Source: Micractinium sp. NFX-FRZ
Lineage: Eukaryota; Chlorophyta; Trebouxiophyceae; Chlorellales; Chlorellaceae
Reading direction: 5' to 3'
Assembly: GCA_029339195.1 (NCBI GenBank)
Contig: JAPTJF010000010.1
Span: 124,001-188,000, forward strand
DNA length: 64,000 bases
Under the pieces are notes generated by a model. That model saw only the letters and a list, made by a program, of their open reading frames with translations, had not been told where the DNA came from and did no database searches. A program made the translations under genes and the position numbers. Each line of letters opens with the position of its first letter. Position 1 is the first letter of the stretch. This document shows, piece after piece, positions 9,887-21,055 of this stretch.

Positions 9887-12800
9887 TCACCTCACTCGGG
9901 ACGCCTCCTCCGCCAGCAACCGCTGCTCCCACGCCTCCCAGTCCTCCCCCTCCTCCGCCCCCTCCGCTGCCGAATGTGCTGCGTGCGCGACGTGGCCCTC
10001 AGCCGCAGCCGCAGCCGCTGCCGCGGTGGCCAGCCGCAGCGGCTGCAACCGCTGCGCCAGCGACAGCGGCACGTGCGCGCGCACCTCGGTGCCCGCCGCC
10101 CCAAACTCGGAGGAGGCCACCACACCGGTGCGGTGGATTTCGTCTACCAGCTCCCCCTGGGGAATGAAAGGAGCGATGGTGGGAGGGGAGAAGACGTGTT
10201 AGCGGCGAAGTGGAAGAGTGGAAGACAGAGGAGGGGGGCGGTGCGCGGGGCAGTTGATGCCAATGCTAGCGCTAAGCGGGGCGGTTTGGGGGCCAGAAAC
10301 ACTGCATGGGCTTCCCATACCATTACCCCACTTGTGAGTACAATGCCAGCACGTGTACTGCTGCACCACCATGCTGTCCTGCTGCCGTCCGGCTGTCATG
10401 GCACACCTGTGAGTATGGTACCAGCACGTACACTGCAGCACCACCATGCTGTCCTGAAGCTGAGCAGGCACCCCTCACCTGTGAGTACGGCACCAGCACG
10501 TGTACCGCCACCATGCTGTCTTGAAGCTTGGCAGACACCCGGTCCAGCAGGTCGGGCATCCCATCCCCCGTCAGCCCGCTGATGCACACCGTGTGCTCAC
10601 GCCGTGTCGCCACAGCGCACACGACTTCGGGGTCGGCGCAGGCATCCACCTGAGGGGAGGTTGGAGTGATGCAGGGGTGAGGAGGTGGGTGGGGTGAGGC
10701 TCGAGGGCGGCAGCGGGTGGGCGGGAAAGGACGGGTGGCTCAGGTGGGAGGGGCCGAGGGGGGCGTGCAGCTGCCATGACAGGGTGCGGGCTAAGTGGGG
10801 GGTGGGGGTGGGGGGGCAATCAACGCTGTAGTTGCGTAGATGCGCTGCCGCTGCCCACCAGCCGGGCCACAGGTTGCTGCCTCCCAGCAGCTCACATCAA
10901 CACCTGCTCAAGCGCAAAATGCGCAAATCATTTGCCGCCCACCTTGTCCCGTGCCCCCGCTGCAGCTCGTGCGCACGTTACATACCCCCCCTGCTGGCCT
11001 GCGCCCACCTTGTTCCAAACGTTGAGCACGGGCATGTTCTCCACACCCAAGTCCTGCAGCACCCGGTTGACGGCATCAATCTGCACGGCAGGACAGCCGG
11101 TTGCACAGAGGTTGAGGAGCTGTGCCTGGACAGCACTTGGCTGATGCCGCCAAACTGCGGAATACACTGAAACTAACTGCGGTGCAATAAACCGAAGCTA
11201 TGTGACAGGCACAAGGTAGGGCGGGCATACAGATGGGAGCGAGGATGAGCAGGCAAGCTGAGCTGCAGGCAAGGCGTGCGTCGAGAAGAGGCCACGCCAG
11301 AGGCGCCATGCCGCCTGCTTGCGCTACCCATGCGGTCCCCCCGCCCCCCTCACGCCAACAGCCTACTGCCCGCGCTTGCATGCGCCCCTGCCGGCCTGCA
11401 CGCCCGCCCACAGCTCACCTGTGCAGCCGCGCTGGGGTGCGAGACATCCACCACATGCAGCAGCAGCGCGGCATCCTTGATCTCCTCTAGCGTTGCACGG
11501 AAGGCGGCCACTAGCTGCACACAAGACGGAGGGGAGAGGCAGAGACGGGGGCGGCGTAATGAGGCAGGGCGTGTGCAAGAAGCGAGGCTGGGGGAGCAGG
11601 GGCCCTCGGCGTGCCCCTCAGCATGGGCAAATCCGGAGGGAAGCCCCTCGGTGTCAGAACACAGCCCGCACAGCCTGAACTGCAGGCACACCCTGCACAG
11701 CGCAGCACAGCGCAGCACGACATGGGCACCTTGTGGATGCGCCCCACCGTGCTGCACAGCACGCAGCGTGCAGCCCACACCGCAGCGAAGCGCAGCATGC
11801 ACAGCATGCACAGCACAACATGCCCACCTGTGTGGGCAGCTTCTGGATGAAGCCCACAGTGTCGGTGAACAGCACGGCCTTTCCCCCCGGCATCTCCACC
11901 CGCCGGGTGGTGGGGTCCAGCGTCGCAAACAGCTTGTCCTCGGCCTGGCGGGGTGGCCAGTGTCAAAAGGAGCAGCAGAGTGATGGTCGGGAAGGGTGGC
12001 TGGAGCAGGATGGCTGGAGGAGGGTGGCAGGAAGGGCGGGAAAGGCCCGAGAGGGCGCAGAGCCAGGGCGAAACGTGCCGCGCTGGGCCTGCCGGGCCCC
12101 ATGCCTAAGCACCCACAGCAGGCAAGGGGCGAGTGCACAGCCTCGCCCCGGTTGTGCCCGTTGCTGTACTGCTCACCGCATCTTTCTATGGCACACAAGC
12201 AAGGGCAGAGGCACACGAGAGAGGCTCACCAGCACGCCCGCGTTGGTCAGCGTGTTGAGCAGCGTCGACTTGCCGGCGTTTGTGTACCCCACGAGCGCAA
12301 CCACAGGGATGGGGGCGGCGGCGCGGCGCTCGCGGTAGGAGCGGCGGTGCGTGCGTACCTGTGGAACGGGAAGGCCAGGGTGCAGGGCGCTGTGTTTGTG
12401 TGGGGGTGTGAGGAGGGGCAACCAGGGGTGAAGCCGGGGTGACAGACGGAGGAGGGGAACAGGCACCCTGCCACTGCCCCGCTTCACTGCGCCCCACACT
12501 CACCCCACCCCTCCCCACCCCACGCCGCTGCAGTCAGAAGCGTATGCCTCTCGTGCACCAGCAGCATGCCTCTCGTGCACCAGAACCGTATGCCTGACAT
12601 GCAGCCGCACCTCATCCAGGTCTTTCCGCAGCCGCGCCATGCGCCCCTTGAGCAGCCGCCTGTCCACCTCAATCTGCTTCTCACCCATGCCCTTGACCTG
12701 CAGAGAAGAAGCGCAGCCAGGCAGGTCAGGGCAGCGAAGGAGGGCTGTGGGCGGGCAGGCTGGCGCCAAGCCAGAGTGCGTGCGTGCCATGCAGCGCCGG

Positions 12801-15482
12801 CAGCAGCTGCTGCAGTCAAGGGGGTTGGAACAAGTCAAAACATGCGCGTGCTACAAGAGTGACACCCACAAATGGCTCAAGCAGGCGGCCAACCCCTTGC
12901 CCTTGGCCCAACGCTCCCGGTGCAGCGCAGCGTGCACGGCGTGCACGCTGTGCTGACCTGTCCTGAGCCGCTCTGCCGCTCCAGATGGCTCCACATGCGG
13001 GTCAGGCGGGGCAGCTGGTACTCGCTCTGGGCCAGCTCAACCTGCGCTCACAGGCAAGCAAGCAAGCAGGGGTGGGTGGGATAGGGGGAGGCAAGCAAGG
13101 CAGTTGGGGTGCATGGGTGGTGCCTCTGATGGGGGCAGCAGCGCGCCTGGTTGAACGGCTGCACAGTGGGCTGGCTGGCTGGCTGGCTGGGCCGCCTGGC
13201 AGCTGGGCAGCCGGCTAGGCCTCAAGGAGGGCTGCCAGCCTGCCCGGCTGCTCACTCCACACCTGCAGCATGCCCTGCCATGCGACTTCCAAGCCCGCCA
13301 CTTTGTCCCATCATACAAACACCAGACAACTTGACACTGAACCTGCAGCTTGCCCTCTCGGATGACCACCCACCCCCTGGGAGAGCACACATGTCTGCCC
13401 CACAGCCCACAGCCTGCCTGCCTCCTCCCCCATGTGCTTTGCTTCACCCCAAACCTTCCGCCCCCCACCCTCGTACCTGCAGCTTGCCCTCCCGCGTCGC
13501 TGCTCGCTGGGAGAAGATGTCAAGGATGAGGGCGGTGCGGTCGCACAGGCGCACAGCCTCGCCCAGCGCGCGCTCCAGGTTGCGCAGCTGGCCTGCAGCG
13601 TGTCAGTAGGGGCAGTCACGTGAGGGTTGTGTGCACCGGTATGAGCTAGCTGGCAGGTACTGCCCAGTGTACATACCAGGTTGCGCAGCTGGCCTGCGGC
13701 GTGTCAGGCAAGGTAGGTGGACGGGGGGGAGTCATGTGCATTGGTTGAAAGTAGCTGGCAGTTGCTCCCCAGCGCGCAGAGCGCGGGCTGGCATGCAGCA
13801 CAAAGAGAGCGCCTGACTGCTTCTGGTCGGCGTTGCTCCGCATACATGCCGGGCCGTGTGGCGTAGCTGCCTGTCGCGCCACCGAGGGCAGCACGCACCA
13901 GGCCTGCTGCCCCGCTCCCCCGGGGTGAAATGTGACATCGTCACGGCGAGGACCGGCGGCAGTTGGCCCCAGCTTGGCCACGGCCCATGGTACACGCACT
14001 CACACCCCCGCACACCCACCCTGCACACCCCCGCACACCCCGCACACCCTGCACACCCGTATCGCACCACACCACATCACATCACCCTTACCTGGGCTCA
14101 GCTCGTCATCAAAGATGACGGTGGTTGCCCCCGTGTTCTCCACTGCAGCCATGATCTCCTGCACCTTGCCGCTGCCGATGTAGGTGCGGGGGTTGACCTG
14201 CATGTTGGATAAACATGCGCGGTCACACATCCCGAACCCTGCCCACTCGCCCCATCTGGCATGCGTCGCCTTCTGAACACCACACAGCAACGTACACATA
14301 CAGCTGGCGCGTGTCGCACCCCGCACAGCATGCATGTATGCACGCATGCATGCTGCACACACACTCGCCTCATCCAGCATCTGGTATGTGTGCCCCACCA
14401 CCTCCAGCCCCGCCGTGTCCGCCAGCCGGCCGAGCCTGCCACAGGGGGGGGGGGGGAGGCGCACAGACACGCAGGAGCACATGCGGCGTGAGGACACACA
14501 TGGGCCAGGCAGCGGTCAGCACACCAACCATTGCTCACCGGTGTGCGCACGCCTGGACTCCCGGCTACTCCTAGCGCAAGCACCGCCCAGGCAACCACAC
14601 CTCCCTCCCCTCTAGCCATACCCGCACCCCCACCCGAGTGCCCGCCGCCGCTCACTCTTCCAGGCTCTCGTGCACCCCGTATCCGTGCTTGTTGCTCTTC
14701 TGCTTCAGCTGCACCCCGACCAGGAAGCAGCGCTCCCGCTCCCCATCGTAGCTGCTGTCCCAGTCGGTGCCCTCGCTGTCAGAGTCAAATGACTGCAGAA
14801 GGAAGGCACGGGAGGCAGCGGCATAATCAAGTGTCTGCGTCTCATCGGCTGCCCCAGTCGAGTGTGCCCTCGCTGCAGGATTGGAACTAATGCAGGGAGG
14901 AAGGAGCACGGCAGCGGGAGGTGCGGCTGCGTCCGAATCCGTGCAGTAGTATCAAGCATCAAATGATCCAGGGAGTTAGAGAGGATATCAGCAGGGCAAA
15001 GCACGGCAAACATTAGAGCGGGAAGAGGCAGACAGGGCAGCGCGGCAGCAGTAGGCGAGGACGGAGCGGGGGAGAGGCAACAGGGCAACGGACAAGCAGG
15101 CGAGGAAGGGAGGGGCGCACCTGGCTGCACCTGGCTGGATGCAGGTACATCCAGCTAATGCAGGGTGCCACCAAGCAAGCCTCACCTGGCTGCGCAGGCT
15201 CTGCGCCAAGCTGCGGACCTCGCTGCGCCAGTCGACTTCCACTGCTGCCACCTCTGCCGCCGGCGGCGGCGGCGGCGGGGTGCCATTCACCCGCGGCGTC
15301 TCTGGGGCATCGTCCCACGACAGCCAGCCATCCTCGTCGCTCTTGCTACCCCGAGAGACCAGCCGGGAGGATCCAGAGCGGCTGCCTAGCCGGGCGCACG
15401 GCTGTGCGAGAGCTGGCGCTGGTCTGCAGCGACTGCCGCTGCCCACAAAGCAGCTTTGGTTGATCACAGTGCTTCTAATCAT
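9887..15482 (-). CDS. hflX: GTPase HflX, probably organellar
   Basis: Thirteen exons in transcription order: 15482-15186, 14792-14656, 14435-14369, 14197-14092, 13592-13477, 13041-12958, 12697-12611, 12358-12230, 11944-11828, 11514-11419, 11080-11009, 10649-10479, 10156-9887; all phases agree and give 582 residues. HflX is a ribosome-binding GTPase that splits stalled ribosomes in bacteria. The N-domain is seen in [14 protein letters not shown], then [12 protein letters not shown] of the linker, then the G domain: P-loop GYTNAGKST (residues 322-330), DTVGF (369-373), NKVD (435-438) across an intron, and SGLTGDG. The C-terminal part matches plant and GTPBP6-type proteins ([18 protein letters not shown]). 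An N-terminal extension rich in Ser, Arg and Ala suggests import into chloroplast or mitochondrion. Intron 3 uses a GC donor. Several introns hold copies of adjoining exon edges. Confidence 0.95.
10329..10528. repeat. Three tandem copies of an exon end with its splice donor (HflX)
   Basis: The 3' end of HflX exon 12 (donor at 10479, minus strand) is followed in the intron by two decayed copies at about 10404-10462 and 10329-10385. The shared core is CACCTGTGAGTAyGGyACCAG and CACCACCATGCTGTCCTG. Read in the HflX frame the copies give [14 protein letters not shown] and LALYSQV. The spacing is about 72-76 bases. Confidence 0.9.
11718..11870. repeat. Intron copy of HflX exon 9 end
   Basis: The exon end with donor (about 11819-11870) is partly repeated in the intron at 11718-11763; the shared blocks are GACATG-GGCACC, TGGATG, GCCCAC and CAGCACG. 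The copy is clearly degenerate. Confidence 0.6.
12541..12600. repeat. Tandem repeat beside HflX exon 7 donor
   Basis: Units of the form TATGCCTCTCGTGCACCAG occur twice and a third shortened one (TATGCCTGACATGC) abuts the donor of HflX exon 7. Period is about 27 bases. Confidence 0.8.
13575..13707. repeat. Duplicated splice acceptor of HflX exon 5
   Basis: Positions 13575-13606 (exon 5 start plus its acceptor) recur 101 bases upstream in the intron at 13676-13707 with one mismatch in 32; weaker similarity continues through the rest of the 101-base unit (GTCAyGTG, AGCTGGCAG, CCCAG). Both copies keep an acceptor followed by coding sequence. Confidence 0.9.
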
Positions 15483-15722
15483 GCCTGAAGCCCTGACAGG
15501 GGCTGGGAAAGAACAGAGGAAGGCAGCACGGCCTGAACGATTGCAAGAAGTGATCTGCGCTCGACCCAGCAATTGTGAAGAGATGCACATGAGCCGGAAA
15601 GGCGCACGACAGCTCAGGAGTGCCTCGCCGACATCGACTTGCCACCTGTTCAACAACATTGCCACCGGCAAGGCAACGCCAGTCGTCATTCTCAGATGCG
15701 CTGAGTAGTTTGAGACACCCTC
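15483..15722. promoter_or_regulatory. Shared divergent upstream region, HflX and SirB1-like gene
   Basis: The two start codons point away from each other with 240 bases between them, so both promoters and 5' leaders must lie here or inside first exons. No TATA-like box stands out. HflX could also start at an upstream in-frame ATG, which would shorten this gap. Confidence 0.5.
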
Positions 15723-18700
15723 ATGGCGGCCGCTGGTGCGCAGGCTGTGCACACCACCAGGCTTCGATTGGCTTGGCGCCAGCAGGCCCTTGCAGCAGCC
15801 TGCAGACACCGTGCCGCACCGCCCGACATCCGAGCGCTCAATTGGCGGCGGCAAAGGCAGACCTGCACCGCCAGCAGCGATGGCGGCAGCGGCGGCAGCA
15901 GCAGCGGCAGCGACAACCCGCTGCTACCGACCAGCAGCGCGGGCGTGGCTGGCTGGGCGGCCTCCACCTTCCGCGAGGCCGCCAAGAACAACCTGGTGAA
16001 AGCACTGCTGGCTCTGTCTCTGGAGGAGGCGGCGGCGAGCCAGGCGGCATATGCTGAGGCGGAGGGAGTGGCGGGGGACGACGGCGCGCTGCGCGGGTGA
16101 GGTGGGCCGACAGGCGGTATGGGCATGCGTGATGCGGGTGGGTGGGTGACTGATGAATCGTAGTTGTTTGAAGCACCTGGAAGGATGGCGGAGTAGCAGT
16201 GGAGCAAGTTGCGAGGCAGCCCTCCAATCCCACCCAGCATCCCCATGTTCCCCTCTTGGCCCCCACCCTGCCCTGCCTCTCAGGAGTGTGGGCAGCGCAG
16301 GCACCTGGAGCCTGGAGCGGTTGGCTGGGCTGGCGGATGAGGTGGCGGTTGTGTTCTATGCCCAGCTGACGGACCTGGGAGTGGCCAGCGGCGTCCTGCA
16401 GGCAAGCCCGCACATCACTGTTAGTGCAACACCTCTAAGATGGCAACGCTGCATGGCTACGCTGCATGGCGCATCGACGATGCACAGTTCCATGCCACCC
16501 CTGTCTTACTCGATCTGCCATAACACCGTGTACTGCCGCTGCCGCTCTCCACCGCTCCGCCACATCGCTGTGTTGATTTGCACGCGGAACGTGCGCCGCT
16601 GCACCGCAGGGAGGGCACGGCAGCACAGCATCCCCAGCTGTCTGCCGGCGTCCCAGCCTTTCCCAGTGACTGGTTGGGCCTGCTGCCATTTGCCTGCAGG
16701 CGGCCCCGGGCCTGCCCGACCCCACGCTGCTCACGCTGCACATGGACCTCGTCCGCTCCTACCCGATGCAGCTCATCTCGGTAAGGGAGGGTGTGGGATG
16801 GGGCGGAGGGTAGGAGTCTGTGCAGCTCATCTCGGAAAGAGGTGGGTGGGATGTGGCGGGGCTAAGTCTCTATACGGGTTGAAGTTCGGGTCGTGGTGGG
16901 GCATACAAATAGGGGCGGGGGTTTGCATTGTGGGGTGCGGTGGGGTGGAGTGGGGTGGGTGTGAGCACTCAGCAGCTATGGCCCATGCAGCTCGTCACGC
17001 TGGGTCAGCGTGGAATGTGGTGTGGTTCGTGCTGCAGAAGGGCGGCGGCCGACAACGCCGCCAGCCTGTTGCCGGCAGCCTGCCGCCTCGACCCCGATCT
17101 CCCCACCCTGCCCTGATCCACCAAGGCTTACCATCCCCGTGTACTCGGCGCAGGCGGTCAACCACGTGCTGTTTGAAAGACATGGCTACCGGCGGCAGCG
17201 CCGCTTTGGCGACCCGCTCGAGTGAGGGGGCGGGGCAGGGCGGGGTGGGGTGACTGTGCGACGTGATGTCAACAAAGGCTCACCATGGGCATCGGCCGAA
17301 CGTAGCTGTCCACCATCCATCCTGCGCTGTTGGGTGCTGCACTCAGCACCAGGGCCTCGCTTAGAGCCTGGATGCCTCGCCCCCCACAAGCTGCTGCTGC
17401 AGCTGCTGCTGCTGCCATCTCCAGCTTTGCGGGCACCCATTCCCAGCTGCTCACCCCCTGCGCCCGCCCTCTGCACCCACCCTCCTGCAGCTCTCGCCTG
17501 TCCAACGTGCTTGAAAACGGCAACGGCACGTCTGGCGCCTTGGCTGTGCTGTACATAGAGATTTGTGAGCGGCTCAGCCTGCCGCTGCAGCCGGTGGCGC
17601 TGGACGGTGGCAGGTGGGTCTGGGCGGTGGCGGGAAAGGGGAGGGGGTGGGGTGGGTGGGTGGGCAGGCTGGGTGGGTGGGCAGGCGCACTCTGGCAAGC
17701 AAATGGGGTCAGGGCTTAGGTGAGGCATTGGCCAGGACAGGAGAGAGGGTGCAACATTAAGCAACAGGCGAGGCAGGCAAATCAGGAGGGGAAACACCCA
17801 CGCCTGCTGGCCCGCTTGGGTGCAACCACTGATGTGCTGACCCCCGCCCCATATGGAAGTTTCCAAACAAAACGAAGACCAAATAGAGACTTGCTTGCGG
17901 GCCCTGCTGCCGTCACCGTGTTGGTTGACGGTCAAGTCCATCATCTCCCATACCCTCCCTTATGCCGTGTGTGTGCAGATACTTTGTGCTCATCCCCGCC
18001 GACGGCAGCATCCACCTGGGGGCAGGGGGGGAGTCGTTCTGCATCGATGCCTACAGCGGCGGCATGCTGCTGTCCCAGGCAGAGGTGAGGGGGGTGGGGG
18101 ATGGGGATGGCCGCGGGCTGTTTTGAGTTGAGGGGGGGCAGCGGAAGCCTCGCAGAAGCCTCCTCAAACGCCCGACCCCCAACTCGTGCTCCCTGCCTGC
18201 CTGCCCCTTTGCTTTCCACGTGCGAAACTTTCCAAGCCTGCGGGCTGTTGAGGCTTAAAAACCACCTGCTGCAGCCTTCCCCCGCCACAACAACAACCCC
18301 CAAGCTTGCACACACAGGACAGCCCCAACATTGCGTCCCCCTCTTGCACCTGACCCGCCCTCCAAACCGCCCTCCCTCCCACCCAACCCGCCCCCTCAGG
18401 CCTGCGAGCTGTTTGAGGTCGAGGGGCAGCTGCAGCCATGCGGCAATGAAGTGATGCTGGCAGGCATCCTGCGCGTGCTTCTGGACTCACACTGGTGCCA
18501 GGCGGTGGGCTGCCCGCCCGAGCCGCTGCTCATGGTGCCGATCAACGTGCAGGTAGCAGGGGTTGGCGGGCATGGTGGGGGCGGTGCAGGGAGGAGGGGG
18601 GCCGTGCTTGGTTGGCTGCTTGTAGTGCCCGATTGACGGCTTGCTAGGACAGGGGTGGCGGGATGGGTGTGCACGGGTGGCTGGGGATGACACCAGCACT

Positions 18701-20210
18701 TCCTCTTCTGCTCGTTTCCTCCAGTTCTCTCCCCCCATCCCCCTTCCCGGTCCTCCCCGGGCACTCTGGGCCGAACCGCAACGGAGCGCTCATGAGCGTC
18801 GGGGAAGAGGCGTGGGGATGCCCCCGTCTGCCAGCAAACATGCGCCCCTTACGCCCTGTCCCCCTTGCCGCCTTCCTTCCCCCCCTTCCCTCCCCACCAC
18901 CACCACCGCAGGTGGCCCTGGGGGAGTACCAGGACGTGGAAGTGTCCACCAGCTCCGGGGAAGACTCCGAGGGGGAGTACTACCGGGTCAGCTTCTCAGA
19001 GCCGGTGCCAGGCCTGGAGGGGCGGGTGAGTGCTTGGGCAACACATGTGGTGGCACCAAATGGCGGCGCATGCATGCACGGCCGCGCCGCTTTGGATGCC
19101 TCCTGATGCTGCACCTGCTGCGCACTGGTGCCCCATGTGCCAAATGCGCATGCTCTGAGCCGCGCCTGCTCTGAGCTGCGCCTTGTGCAGGATGTGGCCG
19201 CTCTACGCTATGCCCCACGTGCCAACTGGCCTGCCCTATGTGTGTCCTCTGGCTCCTGCAGGGCGGCGCTGGGCCCAAGTGGTGGCCGCGGCAGGGGTAC
19301 CACTTGCACCGAGCGCTGGCGGCGGCACAGAAGCGCAGCTGGCTGCTGCCCAGTGACCTGTGAGATACTCACTTGGGGGTGGGGGGCCGGTGCTGTGCAT
19401 GCTGAGCGCATGCTTGCGGCACACGGGTGTCAAAGGGGTTACCTGCGCAGGCTGATCTTGCTGCTGGTGGTGGGTGTCGCTCCTCTGTGTCCGACAGGAA
19501 CGGCGGGCAGATGGGGTGCTAACATCGACGCCCCTCCCGCGCCCGCTCGCCTCCCCACCTCCCCATTTCACTCCTAATCCCAGGCCCGCCTGCATGCATG
19601 CATGCATGCACTGCCGACGCATGCTCCCCGCATTTGTCCGTAAAACAAGTATCAATCACCCCACCACCTGCCTGCAGGCGCGCGCTGCTGGAGTACGCCC
19701 TGTGCCTCTACTTTGACAAGCGGTACGACGACGCCTGGCAGGAGCTGGGCTGCGTGCTGCAGGTGGGGCGGGCGGTCGCGTTTGGGTACAATTCGTTTGG
19801 TGGCGGGGCCTGCGAGCGGGACCGGCTGGCAGGGGCGGGAGTCAGCAGGGGCAGGATGCAAGGTTCGCTTGCGATGTGCCAGCACTCCCTGCAGGGCCTG
19901 CACGCCCACAGGGCAGCCGGCGCCCGAGCATCCATACCTGCCGGTGGGCCGGAAACACCCGCCCGCCCTCCGCCCCCACGCCCCCTTCCTCTGCCACCTC
20001 CTCCCCTCTATGCCGGCCGCCAAGAGGCGCGCTGCCTGAGCAGTCTCCAGCCTGCCCCCCTCACCCCCCCTCGTTGCTCCCCTCCCCTTGGCTGTGCAGG
20101 CGGCCAAGAGCGAGCCTCCCGAGCAGCAGACTTTCAGCTGGGGGGAACTGGAGCAGATGGAGGTGCTGCTGGAGAAGGTGCGGCTGCAGCTGGCGTTCGC
20201 CGGCAGCTGA
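15723..20210 (+). CDS. SirB1/transglutaminase-like-2 domain protein
   Basis: Exons 15723-16096, 16284-16401, 16700-16780, 17154-17221, 17491-17613, 17979-18084, 18400-18552, 18912-19025, 19262-19359, 19678-19762 and 20100-20210 join in frame to 476 residues. The middle matches the Transglut_core2 domain of SirB1-like proteins: NHVLFERHGY, then DPLDSRLSNVLENGNG, then GALAVLYIEICERLSLPLQ, and CIDAYSGGMLLS. The usual GHF before the second strand is replaced by GGRYF, so the classic His is missing and catalysis is doubtful. The C-terminus (LRALLEYALCLYFDKRYDDAWQEL) resembles the TPR-like tail of plant relatives. The first 120 residues are Ala- and Arg-rich and may include a transit peptide. Intron 2 has a GC donor. 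Biological role unknown. Confidence 0.85.
16766..17000. repeat. Intron copies of exon 3 end with donor (SirB1-like gene)
   Basis: The exon end and donor TGCAGCTCATCTCGG at 16767-16781 recurs exactly at 16821-16835, where the following GT of the donor has become GA. A third, weaker copy (ATGCAGCTCGTCACGCTGG) starts at about 16985. Confidence 0.8.
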
Positions 20211-20456
20211 TGCCTAGCCTGGCACGTAACCGCGGCACCTTTCTGCGCTGGCTGACGCCTGTGTGGCTGCAGCTGGCATTCGCCGGCAGCTGACGCCTAC
20301 AGTGTCACGGCACGGCACCCTTTTGCACTGGCCTTCGCCAGCAGGGCTTCGCCAGCAGGTGACGCCTGCCACGTCACTGCGGCACCCTGTTGCGCTGGCC
20401 GACGTGCGGCTGCTGGAGGAGGTTCTGCGGCAGCTGGCCCTTGCCAGCAGCTGGCG
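20184..20456. repeat. Tandem copies of the last exon and stop (SirB1-like gene)
   Basis: The gene end CTGCAGCTGGCGTTCGCCGG with its stop codon (20184-20210) is repeated at 20267-20298 and, more decayed, at about 20325-20368 and 20428-20455. The unit is roughly 80 bases and includes 3' UTR. Later copies lie entirely in the UTR. Confidence 0.85.
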
Positions 20457-21055
20457 AACCTCCGACGGCCAAAGCAGCGGCAGCTGGCTGTGGCGTGTGC
20501 CAGGCAATGGCAGGCAGCCCTCGAGGTTCACACGCCCCTGGACCAGTAAATTGTGCGTGTGCGGACTTGCTGCATGCGCTGGCTGCGACTTGACATTCAC
20601 GGCCTTGCTCCGCCCAACTTGCACTCACTTCTTTGCTCCCTTCACGACACCTTGACCTCTTCAATCTGATCACATCTGCACTCTCATATCTGCACGGCCT
20701 ACTTCCCACGCTGCCACTTGCTGCCCTGCCCCTTGTGCTTTCTTACCCTGCAACCCGTCCGCCCATGCTGTGCTGCGCCTCACCCCTCATCTCACGTAAA
20801 CCTTCGGCTGGCTTGCAGCGAATTTTGACCTTGTTTGCAATTTCCCTGAGCTCGCTTGCATTTGAAATGCCTTGCAATCAACTCAATGAACAAAGTCTGA
20901 CAAAGCGTGTCTGCCAGCGGTGCGTGTATTGCTCCAGCCTGGATCCCTCTGTTGGCCAGGTGGCGGCCGCCTTGCTGGCTCGCTTGCCTGACCGTCGTGT
21001 GGCGCCTGCTCGTCAGCAGGCAGCCTGACTGCTCCTGCCAGGCAGCTGCTTCCCC
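20211..21055. other. Convergent intergenic region
   Basis: Holds the repeat copies described above and the 3' UTRs of the SirB1-like and smaller LEA-like genes. A 131-codon open frame at 20633-21028 shows no domain, no splice logic and no homology I recognise; I do not call it. Confidence 0.5.

Noticed and set aside
20633..21028. 131-codon plus-strand open frame between two convergent genes
   Set aside because: No domain, no homology I recognise, lies in 3' UTR sequence and overlaps the repeat-rich tail.
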